Shown here: positions 6,267 to 12,993 of the stretch, in pieces
How the letters are laid out: each line of letters opens with the position of its first letter
How positions within the stretch are numbered: position 1 is the stretch's first letter
From: Comamonadaceae bacterium
GTDB taxonomy: Bacteria; Pseudomonadota; Gammaproteobacteria; Burkholderiales; Burkholderiaceae_C
Length of the DNA stretch: 13,353 nt
NCBI GenBank assembly: GCA_947478935.1
Contig: CANJXV010000040.1
Coordinates: 1 to 13,353 of the forward strand
Reading direction: 5' to 3'
Position numbers and translations under genes: made by a program
The notes under the pieces: generated by a model
What the model saw: only the letters and a program-made list of their open reading frames with translations
Told to the model about the DNA's origin: nothing
The model's database searches: none

Positions 6267-7000
6267 ATACCTCACGAATGCATCCGATCCGCTTGTCATT
6301 GATATCAGTGGTAGTGCTGGGGTTAGCCAGTACCGCGGCTGTTGCAGGGGTTCCCGCAGTGAAAGCGACTCAATCACTGCCCCGCCCGGCAGATATGCAC
6401 GACGTGCGCTACTGCGAAGTGATTCCAGTGTTTCGCGATGGTGTCTCGCTGAACGTCGAGGTGTACAACACCATTACCCTCAATGACTGCCCTGCAGTGC
6501 CTTGGACACAACTGAAATCAGACGCTCTATCCAAGCAACTCGATGCAGCACAAGTGAAGCTCAATGGCCCACGCTACTGGGTTATGAATCGCATTGATGG
6601 CAGCGGTGACTCAGTGTCGGGCAAAGTCGCAGATTTTGGTGGCATTCAGATGCGGCAGGTTGCTACTTTGACTATGAAGCTCTGGCAGATCAATGTGGAA
6701 GATACGCCATACGAGGAAATGACCGTTCAGCGCAGCACGGTTTGGGTGTACAGCAAAGGTACCACTGTGTATGAACTGATCAACCCGAAAGGCGATGTTT
6801 ATCTAATGCAGTCCTACGCACAGATAGTGGATCCAAAAATGAATTTGCAAAAACTGGATCAACTTGGACCGCGTTTGAAGTTACCCAAGGGTTGGAGCTA
6901 TCGCACGCGTGTGCTGTCGCAGGAGCTAGGTTTAAAGGCCAATGGCAAGGCGCACATCGTCCAGGACGATTTCCAGAATACCTATCAAAAGGTCATGTAG
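6263..7000 (+). CDS. Secreted conserved protein of unknown function, coupled to the desaturase
   Basis: 245 residues with a clear Sec signal peptide (basic MNTSRMHPIR, then a hydrophobic core, cleavage near AVAG at 26-29), so probably periplasmic. The mature part starts around a conserved-looking block RYCEVIPVFRDGVSLNVEVY, then NDCPAVPW; C51 and C76 are its only cysteines and could form a disulfide. Later blocks include GPRYWVMNRIDGSG, GKVADFGGIQMR, VYELINPKGDVYLMQSYAQI and LKLPKGWSYRTRVL. I recognise it as a type of conserved exported protein but know of no assigned function, and no catalytic motif stands out. The start codon overlaps the desaturase stop (ATGA), so the two are co-translated and likely act in one process, perhaps with this protein handling a lipid product or precursor outside the membrane. 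That role is inference only. Confidence 0.85.
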   Translation: MNTSRMHPIRLSLISVVVLGLASTAAVAGVPAVKATQSLPRPADMHDVRYCEVIPVFRDGVSLNVEVYNTITLNDCPAVPWTQLKSDALSKQLDAAQVKLNGPRYWVMNRIDGSGDSVSGKVADFGGIQMRQVATLTMKLWQINVEDTPYEEMTVQRSTVWVYSKGTTVYELINPKGDVYLMQSYAQIVDPKMNLQKLDQLGPRLKLPKGWSYRTRVLSQELGLKANGKAHIVQDDFQNTYQKVM

Positions 7001-7304
7001 GTTCAATGATTCAAGCGTTTACGCGCAGACTGGGGCGATTCACCAGGCCAAAACCCGATCCACTCCTGTCGCGGCGGCATCAACGAAGGTCACAAATGCC
7101 CGCTCACAGGCGGCGCGCTGGACTTCCAGTGACCGGCTGTTCGCGATCGGCAGGTACCGCGACACTGGAGCTGGATGCTCAGCGCTTTCACTTGCCGACG
7201 CCAATGTCTGCTCTCTGTTTTTCGATCAAATATCGAGCATCAGCTTTCCTCTGATCGAAGCACTCACTTATGTCATAACTCGTAACAACTTGACCGGTTG
7301 CACC

Positions 7305-7320
7305 CCTTAGAAAACTAAGG
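7305..7320. other. Small perfect hairpin
   Basis: CCTTAG at 7305-7310 and CTAAGG at 7315-7320 pair perfectly around an AAAA loop. Only two T residues follow on the plus strand, so it is at best a weak terminator for the desaturase operon, about 300 bp after its last stop. It may instead be part of a folded element together with the next hairpins. Confidence 0.4.
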
Positions 7321-7356
7321 TTCCGTATATCCGATACTGGTCCCAACACAACGACC

Positions 7357-7395
7357 TGCGGTAATGCAGGCGAACTTTGTATTAATTGTTCGCCT
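7357..7395. other. Adjacent pair of hairpins
   Basis: CTGC and GCAG close a small loop at about 7357-7369. Immediately after it, AGGCGAAC (7368-7375) pairs perfectly with GTTCGCCT (7388-7395) around a 12-nt AT-rich loop. No U-tract of useful length follows. The function is unknown; a terminator, a small RNA piece or an element end are all possible. Confidence 0.4.
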
Positions 7396-7676
7396 TTCAC
7401 TCATCAAAGTCGGAAAGCAGAAAACCCTGAGACGGTAGAACGTGCGTCCACTTACCGATACTCCAAGTTGAAAAATCGCAAAGAGCAGGCAGGTAGCGCG
7501 GGTTCCACGCTGATTTCATCGTCCAGCAAGGGGGCAACATGGCCCGACACTATTGGACCAAAGACTTTTTCCGGCACATGCCCAACGCACACGGATAGGA
7601 AATCCAAACGCATGTGCACGATTATGGGCCGGGTTTTGGGCATCACAGGCCTTCCGGCCGGCGTTGCCTGAGCGCT

Positions 7677-7716
7677 TGTTCAGAGCCAGTGGTACGAAAT
7701 TCCCCGACTCTCCCAT
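7677..7716 (+). repeat. 40-bp direct repeat, right copy
   Basis: The first 33 bases are identical to 3332-3364, and the following 7 have two mismatches. The orientation is the same as the left copy, 4,345 bp away. On the minus strand it also runs into GAAC and then diverges from the left copy. No transposase remnant lies beside this copy. Confidence 0.85.
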
Positions 7717-7769
7717 CCATAGCTAGTGCCAGGCGCAGCCTGCCGCCCAGCGGCCGGGTTGATATAGGT

Positions 7770-8378
7770 CTAAAGCGACTGAGCCAGCAAACGCCGCGCC
7801 GCATCTAGCGCCTCTGGAGTATCCACGTCATGGATACAGCCGGCATCATCCACCGCAAGCGCATACGGCGCATGCACTTGCAACACGGAGCGGGCACCTT
7901 GGTCGCCGGTCAAGGCCATTAAATCCGGGCCACAGGTGGCGGCAAAGCCCACCGGATGACCACGCTGCCCCTGGTACACCGGTTGTACGACGGTGTGGTT
8001 AGCCAAGGCCTGTGCCACTGCGCGCAAGGTGGCGGGCTGCACCAAAGGCAAATCGGCCGGCAATATCAACCAGCCTGCAGCTTGGGCGCAGGCGCGCACG
8101 CCGGTGGCAATGCTGTCGCCCATGCCGGGCAGCGCGATATGGGCGGTGTGCGCAGACTCGACCACATGCCAGGGCAGGCCGCTCGCTTGCACTGCTGCAA
8201 TCGTATGTTCGCGCACGCTAAGCGTGCCCAAAAGCGCTTGCAGCTTGTCCTGACCACCGCTAGCGGAGCGAAAACGCGCGCTGCGGCCAGCAGCCAATAC
8301 GATAACGGCAGGTAAAGACTTGGAGATCAAGGCGGGGAAACTCACTTCAAAGGCGTAAAACGCTGCAATTGGGCGCAT
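7770..8378 (-). CDS. MobA/MocA-like nucleotidyltransferase (molybdenum cofactor type)
   Basis: A 202-residue NTP-transferase domain protein. From the chosen start, the nucleotide-binding loop LAAGRSARFR is at 28-37, followed by a conserved Lys in QDKLQALL (45), the metal-binding PADLP (107-111), GHPVGF (140-145), GDQGARSVLQ (158-167) and the C-terminal DVDTPEAL. This pattern is closest to MocA/MobA enzymes that add CMP or GMP to molybdopterin for molybdenum hydroxylases, although no such enzyme is encoded nearby. The ATG at 8376-8378 was chosen; the same frame is open to 8447, but that would overlap the divergent glcE leader region. A GTG at about 8345 is an alternative, and all candidates have weak ribosome binding sites. 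Its last third is duplicated as the fragment at 2756-2950. Confidence 0.83.
   Translation of the reverse strand: MRPIAAFYAFEVSFPALISKSLPAVIVLAAGRSARFRSASGGQDKLQALLGTLSVREHTIAAVQASGLPWHVVESAHTAHIALPGMGDSIATGVRACAQAAGWLILPADLPLVQPATLRAVAQALANHTVVQPVYQGQRGHPVGFAATCGPDLMALTGDQGARSVLQVHAPYALAVDDAGCIHDVDTPEALDAARRLLAQSL
7795..7964 (+). repeat. 170-bp direct repeat, right copy (inside the intact gene)
   Basis: Partner of 2781-2950 with 94% identity and no gaps. It lies wholly inside the 3' part of the intact MobA-like gene. Several of the ten differences change amino acids (for example APNTLAVDDVG in the left copy against APYALAVDDAG here), so the left copy is either drifting or came from a related gene. 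Confidence 0.93.
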
Positions 8379-8408
8379 TCTGACGCGCAATTGGTTAACG
8401 CATGTACT

Positions 8409-8437
8409 TTGACAAGAATTCAAACAAGGCACATTCA
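8409..8437 (+). promoter_or_regulatory. Possible promoter for glcE-glcF
   Basis: A perfect -35 box TTGACA lies at 8409-8414 in the gap between the divergent MobA-like gene and glcE. The hexamer 17 bp downstream (CATTCA) is a poor -10 match, so this is only a candidate. It lies upstream of the preferred glcE start at 8483, which is another reason not to begin glcE at 8402. Confidence 0.25.
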
Positions 8438-8482
8438 AAAAATTCACGGGTGCTATTGCCCCGCGCCGCTACCATTGACAGC

Positions 8483-9652
8483 ATGCCCGAATATTCGCAA
8501 GCGCTGGGCGACATTGTCCAGCGCATATCCCACGCCCGCTCTGTGCCAGCGCACAGCCGCAAACCTTTGCGCGTGCGCGGTGGTGGCAGTAAGGATTTTT
8601 TCGGCGCGCAGTTGAATGGGGATTTGCTGGAAACCCGGGGCCTGCAAGGCATCGTCAGCTACGAGCCGACCGAGCTGGTGGTCACTGTACGCAGCGGCAC
8701 GCTGCTCAGCGAACTCGAAAATTTGCTGCAAGAGCACAACCAATGTCTGCCTTTTGAGCCCCCGCATTTTGGCCATGCCGGCGCTACGGTCGGCGGTCTG
8801 GTGGCCAGCGGCCTGAGTGGCCCCAGTCGTGCCAGTGTGGGTGCGACACGCGACTTTGTACTCGGGGCGCGCTTTATCAATGGCCTGGGTGAGCACCTCA
8901 CTTTTGGTGGCCAGGTCATGAAAAACGTCGCCGGCTATGACGTCAGCCGGGTACTGGCTGGCAGCTGGGGCACGCTGGGCCTGATTACCGAGGTCTCGCT
9001 CAAAGTGCTGGCCTTTTCGCCCAGCGAGGCCAGCCTGGTCTGTACCCTGGGCCAGCGAGAGACTTTGCAATTGCTCCACCGCTGGGGTGGCCAGCCCCTG
9101 CCCGTCAATGCCAGTTGCTGGCAATGCGAGCCCGGCGCCACCAGCGGGCGCCTGACGGTACGGTTGCGCGGCGCCCAAGCTGCCGTACAGGCGGCCTTAC
9201 CCAAAATGCAGGCGGATATAGCGGCCCAAGGCGGGCAGGCACAGCCAGCGGACGCTGAAGCCGCCATGTTTTTCTGGGATGCTATGCGTAACCAGCAACA
9301 CGCATTTTTTGCCCGACCACCGGGCGAGAACGACTGCCTGTGGCGCTTGTCGGTGGCGCAAACCACCCCGGTGCTGGATCTTCCCTATGCCCAGTGCGTG
9401 GAATGGCAAGGCGCGCAGCGCTGGGTCTGGGCGCCCGCCACTGCGGCAAGCCAGTTGCATGCGCTGGCGCTCCAAGCCGGTGGGCATGCCAGTTTGTTTC
9501 GTCGCCCGGCTGGGGCGCTGGCCGACACCGATGCAGGCGCACCGGTTTTTGACCAGCTGGACACCACACAGCAGCGTATCCAAACCGCTTTGCAATCCGA
9601 ATTTGACCCTGATGGCATATTCAATACCGGTCGCATGCAGTCCCCTGCCTGA
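8483..9652 (+). CDS. glcE: Glycolate oxidase FAD-binding subunit GlcE
   Basis: A 389-residue protein with an FAD_binding_4 (PCMH-type) fold. RVRGGGSKDFFG (31-41) is the first FAD phosphate loop, GHAGATVGGLVASGLSG (97-113) the second, and VMKNVAGYDVSRVLAGSWG (145-163) is the GlcE-typical segment followed by LGLITEVSLKV. GlcE works with GlcD and GlcF as a membrane-associated glycolate dehydrogenase that oxidises glycolate to glyoxylate and passes electrons to the respiratory chain. The ATG at 8483 was chosen because the 27 extra residues from the in-frame ATG at 8402 look unlike protein and overlap the promoter region. The length is slightly over the usual 350-370 residues. glcF follows after 11 bp. 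glcD is not in the window. Confidence 0.92.
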   Translation: MPEYSQALGDIVQRISHARSVPAHSRKPLRVRGGGSKDFFGAQLNGDLLETRGLQGIVSYEPTELVVTVRSGTLLSELENLLQEHNQCLPFEPPHFGHAGATVGGLVASGLSGPSRASVGATRDFVLGARFINGLGEHLTFGGQVMKNVAGYDVSRVLAGSWGTLGLITEVSLKVLAFSPSEASLVCTLGQRETLQLLHRWGGQPLPVNASCWQCEPGATSGRLTVRLRGAQAAVQAALPKMQADIAAQGGQAQPADAEAAMFFWDAMRNQQHAFFARPPGENDCLWRLSVAQTTPVLDLPYAQCVEWQGAQRWVWAPATAASQLHALALQAGGHASLFRRPAGALADTDAGAPVFDQLDTTQQRIQTALQSEFDPDGIFNTGRMQSPA

Positions 9653-9663
9653 ACCCATCAGCT

Positions 9664-10902
9664 ATGCAAACCACGCTCTCTCCTGAATACGCACACACCA
9701 GCGATGGCAAAGCCGCCGAGGCGATTGTGCGCAACTGCGTGCACTGCGGTTTTTGCACTGCCACCTGCCCCACCTACCAATTACTGGGCGACGAACTGGA
9801 CGGGCCGCGTGGCCGTATTTACCTGATCAAGCAAGTTCTCGAGGGCGCCGAGCCCACGCGCAAAACCCAGCAACACCTGGACCGCTGCCTGACCTGCCGC
9901 AACTGCGAATCCACCTGCCCCAGCGGCGTGGAGTACGGCCACTTGATAGATATTGGCCGCAAGCTGGTCGATGCCAAAGTACCACGCCCGGCGGGCGAAG
10001 AAGCCATGCGCTGGGCTTTGAAAGAAGGCCTGAACTCGCCCCTGTTTGCACCGGCCATGAAGCTGGGACAGGCTGTGCGTGGCTTCTTGCCCGATGCGCT
10101 CAAGGCCAAGGTGCCACAAGCGCGCAGTGCGGGAACTTGGCCCACACGTAACCACACACGTAAAGTGCTGATGCTGGCCGGTTGCGTACAACCTTCCATG
10201 AGCCCCAATATCAACAGCGCCACCGCACGAGTACTCGATGCCTGCGGCATCCAGACCATCGTCGAGCCCCTGGCCGGTTGCTGCGGCGGTGTCAAGTTTC
10301 ATTTGAACGATCAAGACGCGGCCATGGTGCAAATGAAAAACAACATCGACGCGTGGTGGCCCTATGTCGACAGCGGCGTCGAGGCCATCGTGATGAATGC
10401 GTCTGGCTGCGGTGTTACGGTAAAAGACTATGGCCATATCCTGCGCGACGACGCGGCGTATGCAAAGCGTGCCAAGCGCATCAGTGAACTGACCAAAGAC
10501 CTGAGCGAGTTGTTGCCCGATCTGCTACCGACGCTGAAAGATCACATCGCGCCCCAAAAAGCACACGCCCAAGGCATGATGGCTTTTCACCCACCCTGCA
10601 CTTTGCAGCATGGGCAACAGCTCAAAGGCGGCGTAGAACACCAATTGAACGCGCTGGGTTTTCAATTACAGGTAGCCAACAACGAAGCCCATTTATGCTG
10701 CGGCTCCGCCGGTACCTATAGCGTGCTGCAACCTGTCCTCGCTACGCAATTGCGCGACCGCAAGCTGGGCCACTTGCAGGACTTACAACCCAAAGCCATC
10801 CTGAGCGCCAACATCGGCTGCATCACGCATTTGCAAAGCGGTACGCAGGTACCAGTCAGGCATTGGGTAGAAGTCGTGGATTCGGCGCTTGCCGCTGCAT
10901 AG
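9664..10902 (+). CDS. glcF: Glycolate oxidase iron-sulfur subunit GlcF
   Basis: A 412-residue protein carrying two ferredoxin-type 4Fe-4S motifs: CVHCGFCTATCP (C25, C28, C31, C35) and CLTCRNCESTCP (C75, C78, C81, C85). It also has two cysteine-rich CCG domains, with GCVQ (173-176) and GCCGG (205-209) in the first and HPPCTLQHG, LCCGSAGTYS (344-353) and NIGC in the second. This is the full GlcF architecture and the family's normal length. It relays electrons from the flavin subunits GlcD/GlcE to the quinone pool. It starts 11 bp after glcE on the same strand and is certainly co-transcribed. Its end faces the convergent ABC transporter genes across only 17 bp, with no obvious terminator between them. 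Confidence 0.95.
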   Translation: MQTTLSPEYAHTSDGKAAEAIVRNCVHCGFCTATCPTYQLLGDELDGPRGRIYLIKQVLEGAEPTRKTQQHLDRCLTCRNCESTCPSGVEYGHLIDIGRKLVDAKVPRPAGEEAMRWALKEGLNSPLFAPAMKLGQAVRGFLPDALKAKVPQARSAGTWPTRNHTRKVLMLAGCVQPSMSPNINSATARVLDACGIQTIVEPLAGCCGGVKFHLNDQDAAMVQMKNNIDAWWPYVDSGVEAIVMNASGCGVTVKDYGHILRDDAAYAKRAKRISELTKDLSELLPDLLPTLKDHIAPQKAHAQGMMAFHPPCTLQHGQQLKGGVEHQLNALGFQLQVANNEAHLCCGSAGTYSVLQPVLATQLRDRKLGHLQDLQPKAILSANIGCITHLQSGTQVPVRHWVEVVDSALAAA

Positions 10903-10919
10903 ACGCGCGCGCCCAGAAC

Positions 10920-11756
10920 TTACTCCACCACCCCTCGCAGTACCACACTGCGCCGACGCAGCATCTCTAAGGTCAGCAACATGGCGATGGCAAATAGAAT
11001 CAGCATGAAGGCGGCGGACAAGATGGTGGGCGAGAGTTGTTCGCGCAGGCCTGTCCACATTTGGCGTGGTAGCGTGGTTTGCTCGGGGCCGCCAAGGAAG
11101 AGCACGACCACCACTTCGTCAAACGAAGTGGCAAACGCAAACAAAGCGCCCGATAGCACACCGGGCCACACCAGGGGCAGCATGATGCGCCTAAAGGCCT
11201 CGATTTGCGAAGCGCCCAGACCGCGCGCGGCGCGCATCAGGTTCATATCAAAACCGCCCAAGGTGGCGGTTACCGTAATCACCACAAAGGGCATGCCCAG
11301 TACGGCATGCACTAGCACAATGCCCAGCAAATTATTGGCAATGCCCAGCTTGGAGAAAAACAAGTAAGAGCCTACCGCCAGCACCACCACGGGCACGATC
11401 ATGGGCGATACCAGTACGGCCATCAGCAAGCGCTTACCTGGCAGGTTGTGGTGGTTCAATCCGACTGCTGCCAAAGTGCCCAGCGTAGTGGCCAACAAAG
11501 TGGCCAACATGGCTGTGAGCACACTGTTGAAAATGGCATGCAGCCAGACTTCGTTGGTAAACAGGTCGCGAAACCAACGCAGGCTGTATTCCTGTACCGG
11601 GAAATGGAAATAGGGCTCGTTGTTAAAAGCCAGCGGCACCACGACCAGCACGGGCGCGATCAAAAACACCAGCACGAAGATGCAAAAAATGAGCAACACC
11701 CAATGCCCCGCGCGTTGCAGAGGCGTGGTGTACAAAGGCAGATTAGAGGCGCTCAT
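10920..11756 (-). CDS. Polyamine-type ABC transporter permease (PotC-like)
   Basis: A 278-residue binding-protein-dependent permease with six predicted membrane segments: the first at about 18-40 (WVLLIFCIFVLVFLIAPVLV) and the core after residue 70. The cytoplasmic EAA loop that contacts the ATPase reads MRAARGLGASQIEAFRRIMLP. FATSFDEVVVVLFLGG after it is typical of PotC/PotI-type permeases of spermidine/putrescine importers. Its ATG overlaps the stop of the upstream permease (ATGA at 11753-11756), so the two are translationally coupled and form the membrane heterodimer. The substrate may be putrescine, spermidine or another small organic cation or amine; the sequence does not decide. Confidence 0.93.
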   Translation of the reverse strand: MSASNLPLYTTPLQRAGHWVLLIFCIFVLVFLIAPVLVVVPLAFNNEPYFHFPVQEYSLRWFRDLFTNEVWLHAIFNSVLTAMLATLLATTLGTLAAVGLNHHNLPGKRLLMAVLVSPMIVPVVVLAVGSYLFFSKLGIANNLLGIVLVHAVLGMPFVVITVTATLGGFDMNLMRAARGLGASQIEAFRRIMLPLVWPGVLSGALFAFATSFDEVVVVLFLGGPEQTTLPRQMWTGLREQLSPTILSAAFMLILFAIAMLLTLEMLRRRSVVLRGVVE

Positions 11757-12979
11757 CCGAGTTTTAAGTTGTTAGCGCCCACCAGGCGGTCGTACACGAC
11801 GTACAAGACCAGTACCGCGCCCAGCAAGATCGCAGCCAGCGCCGAGGCCAAGCCCCAATTAAGCGAGCGGCCCATGTTGTCGGCCACAAAGTAGCTAATC
11901 ATCTGGTCGGTGGAGCCGCCGAGCAAAGCCGGTGTGATGTAGTAGCCCAGCGCCAGAATAAACACCAGCAAAGCACCGGCGCCCAGGCCGGGAATACATT
12001 GCGGCAGGTACACGCGTATAAACGCCGTAAACGGGCCCGCGCCCAAAGAGCGGGCAGCGCGCACATACGCGACGGGTATTTGGCGCATCACCGAGTACAT
12101 GGGCAACACCATAAACGGTAGCAAGATATGCGTCATGGCTACCACCACACCAAAGCGGTTGTGTACCAAATGTAGGGGTTCGGAAATGACATGCAAGAAC
12201 TGCAAGAAGGAATTGAGCACGCCCTCTTTTTGCAGCATCACCATCCAGGCGGTAGTGCGAACCAAGAGCGAAGTCCAAAAGGGCAGCAAGACCAAAATCA
12301 ATAAAAGGTTTGCAGTTTTGTCGCGCAAATGGGCGAGCAAATAAGCCAGCGGAAAGCCCAGCAAAATGCACATGAAGGTGACGGTGAATGCGACACCCAA
12401 GGTACGCAAATAAATCGTGATGTGGATGCGCTGGTCTTCAGGCTGGGGACCGACGCTGCCATCCTGATTGCGCTTGGAGTCGAGCGCCGACAAATAAAAC
12501 AGGCTGTGCGTGGGCGATGCCAAATTGCGAATCGTGCCCCAGATACCGGGCTGCGCCCAGCCAGGGTCGGCCGCTTCAAAAAACGGTGCCCAGGGGCCTT
12601 CTTCTTGCGCACTGACACGACGCGCGGCGCGCATAAAAATCGTGCGTAGTCCGGACTCTTCAATATTCAGACGGTTAGCAATCGCACCCTGGCTTTGGCC
12701 TTGCACCGCTTCTTTCAAATCCTGGGCCAGAGCGGCATAGACGGGCTCCGGTGGAATCTGATCCCGCGGACCATTCCAATCGGCCAAGGCCTGCACCGTG
12801 CGGGGCAGGCCTTTGGGCACCACCGGATCGTAAAAACTATTGAATAGTACGGTTCCCAGTGGCAATAAAAAACTCAAGAGAACAAAGATGAACAGCGGCG
12901 CGATCAGTGCATAAGCACGCAGCTGACCGCGCCGCTCCGCTTTGCGCAGACGTTGCGTAAGGCTAGCGGCGCTGTCCAT
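11753..12979 (-). CDS. Polyamine-type ABC transporter permease (PotB-like) with long periplasmic insert
   Basis: A 408-residue permease. A first membrane helix at about 24-48 (LIAPLFIFVLLSFLLPLGTV) is followed by roughly 140 mostly polar residues with no membrane segment. The core then starts near 190 (LGVAFTVTFMCILLGFPLAY). The EAA loop reads VRAARSLGAGPFTAFIRVYLP and is followed by GYYITPALLGG, as in PotB/PotH. Usual PotB proteins are about 275-300 residues; the extra length is all in the first external loop. The gene lies 14 bp after the binding-protein gene and overlaps the PotC-like gene by 4 bp, giving a D-B-C order. The ATPase (PotA) gene is not in the window and is probably upstream of the binding protein. 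Confidence 0.92.
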   Translation of the reverse strand: MDSAASLTQRLRKAERRGQLRAYALIAPLFIFVLLSFLLPLGTVLFNSFYDPVVPKGLPRTVQALADWNGPRDQIPPEPVYAALAQDLKEAVQGQSQGAIANRLNIEESGLRTIFMRAARRVSAQEEGPWAPFFEAADPGWAQPGIWGTIRNLASPTHSLFYLSALDSKRNQDGSVGPQPEDQRIHITIYLRTLGVAFTVTFMCILLGFPLAYLLAHLRDKTANLLLILVLLPFWTSLLVRTTAWMVMLQKEGVLNSFLQFLHVISEPLHLVHNRFGVVVAMTHILLPFMVLPMYSVMRQIPVAYVRAARSLGAGPFTAFIRVYLPQCIPGLGAGALLVFILALGYYITPALLGGSTDQMISYFVADNMGRSLNWGLASALAAILLGAVLVLYVVYDRLVGANNLKLG

Positions 12980-12993
12980 CGTATTACTAAGTT

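Larger units (their letters stand above)
7001..7769. other. Non-coding or decayed interval with short hairpins
   Basis: No gene was recognised in 769 bp. Open frames are short and lack homology or convincing ribosome binding sites; the longer plus frame starting at 6942 overlaps the end of the secreted-protein gene. What can be seen: small hairpins at 7305-7394, two near-matching CCGATACT motifs (around 7331 and 7455), and the right copy of the 40-bp repeat at 7677-7716. The composition is more AT-rich around 7200-7460 than in the flanking genes. This fits the remains of a mobile or recombined segment. Confidence 0.5.

Noticed and set aside
6942..7310. 122-residue plus-strand open frame overlapping the end of the secreted-protein gene
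   Set aside because: It has no recognisable domain, no ribosome binding site of note, and starts inside a well-supported gene in another frame.
7368..7395. Integron attC-like site (AGGCGAAC ... GTTCGCCT)
   Set aside because: The ends do not fit the RYYYAAC/GTTRRRY rule, there is no second pair of inner boxes, and no integrase or cassette is nearby.
7452..7646. 64-residue minus-strand open frame in the gap before the MobA-like gene
   Set aside because: No start context, signal peptide or family pattern was found; it is likely a chance open frame.
2781..7964. CRISPR or tandem-repeat array
   Set aside because: The repeats occur only twice each, kilobases apart, with no regular spacers and no cas genes.
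8402..8482. Longer glcE start at 8402
   Set aside because: The extra residues (MYFDKNSNKAHSKNS...) do not resemble GlcE, and the segment overlaps the divergent control region containing TTGACA.
10903..10919. Bidirectional terminator between glcF and the PotC-like gene
   Set aside because: The 17-bp gap has only a GCGCGCGC run and no stem with a T-tract on either strand.
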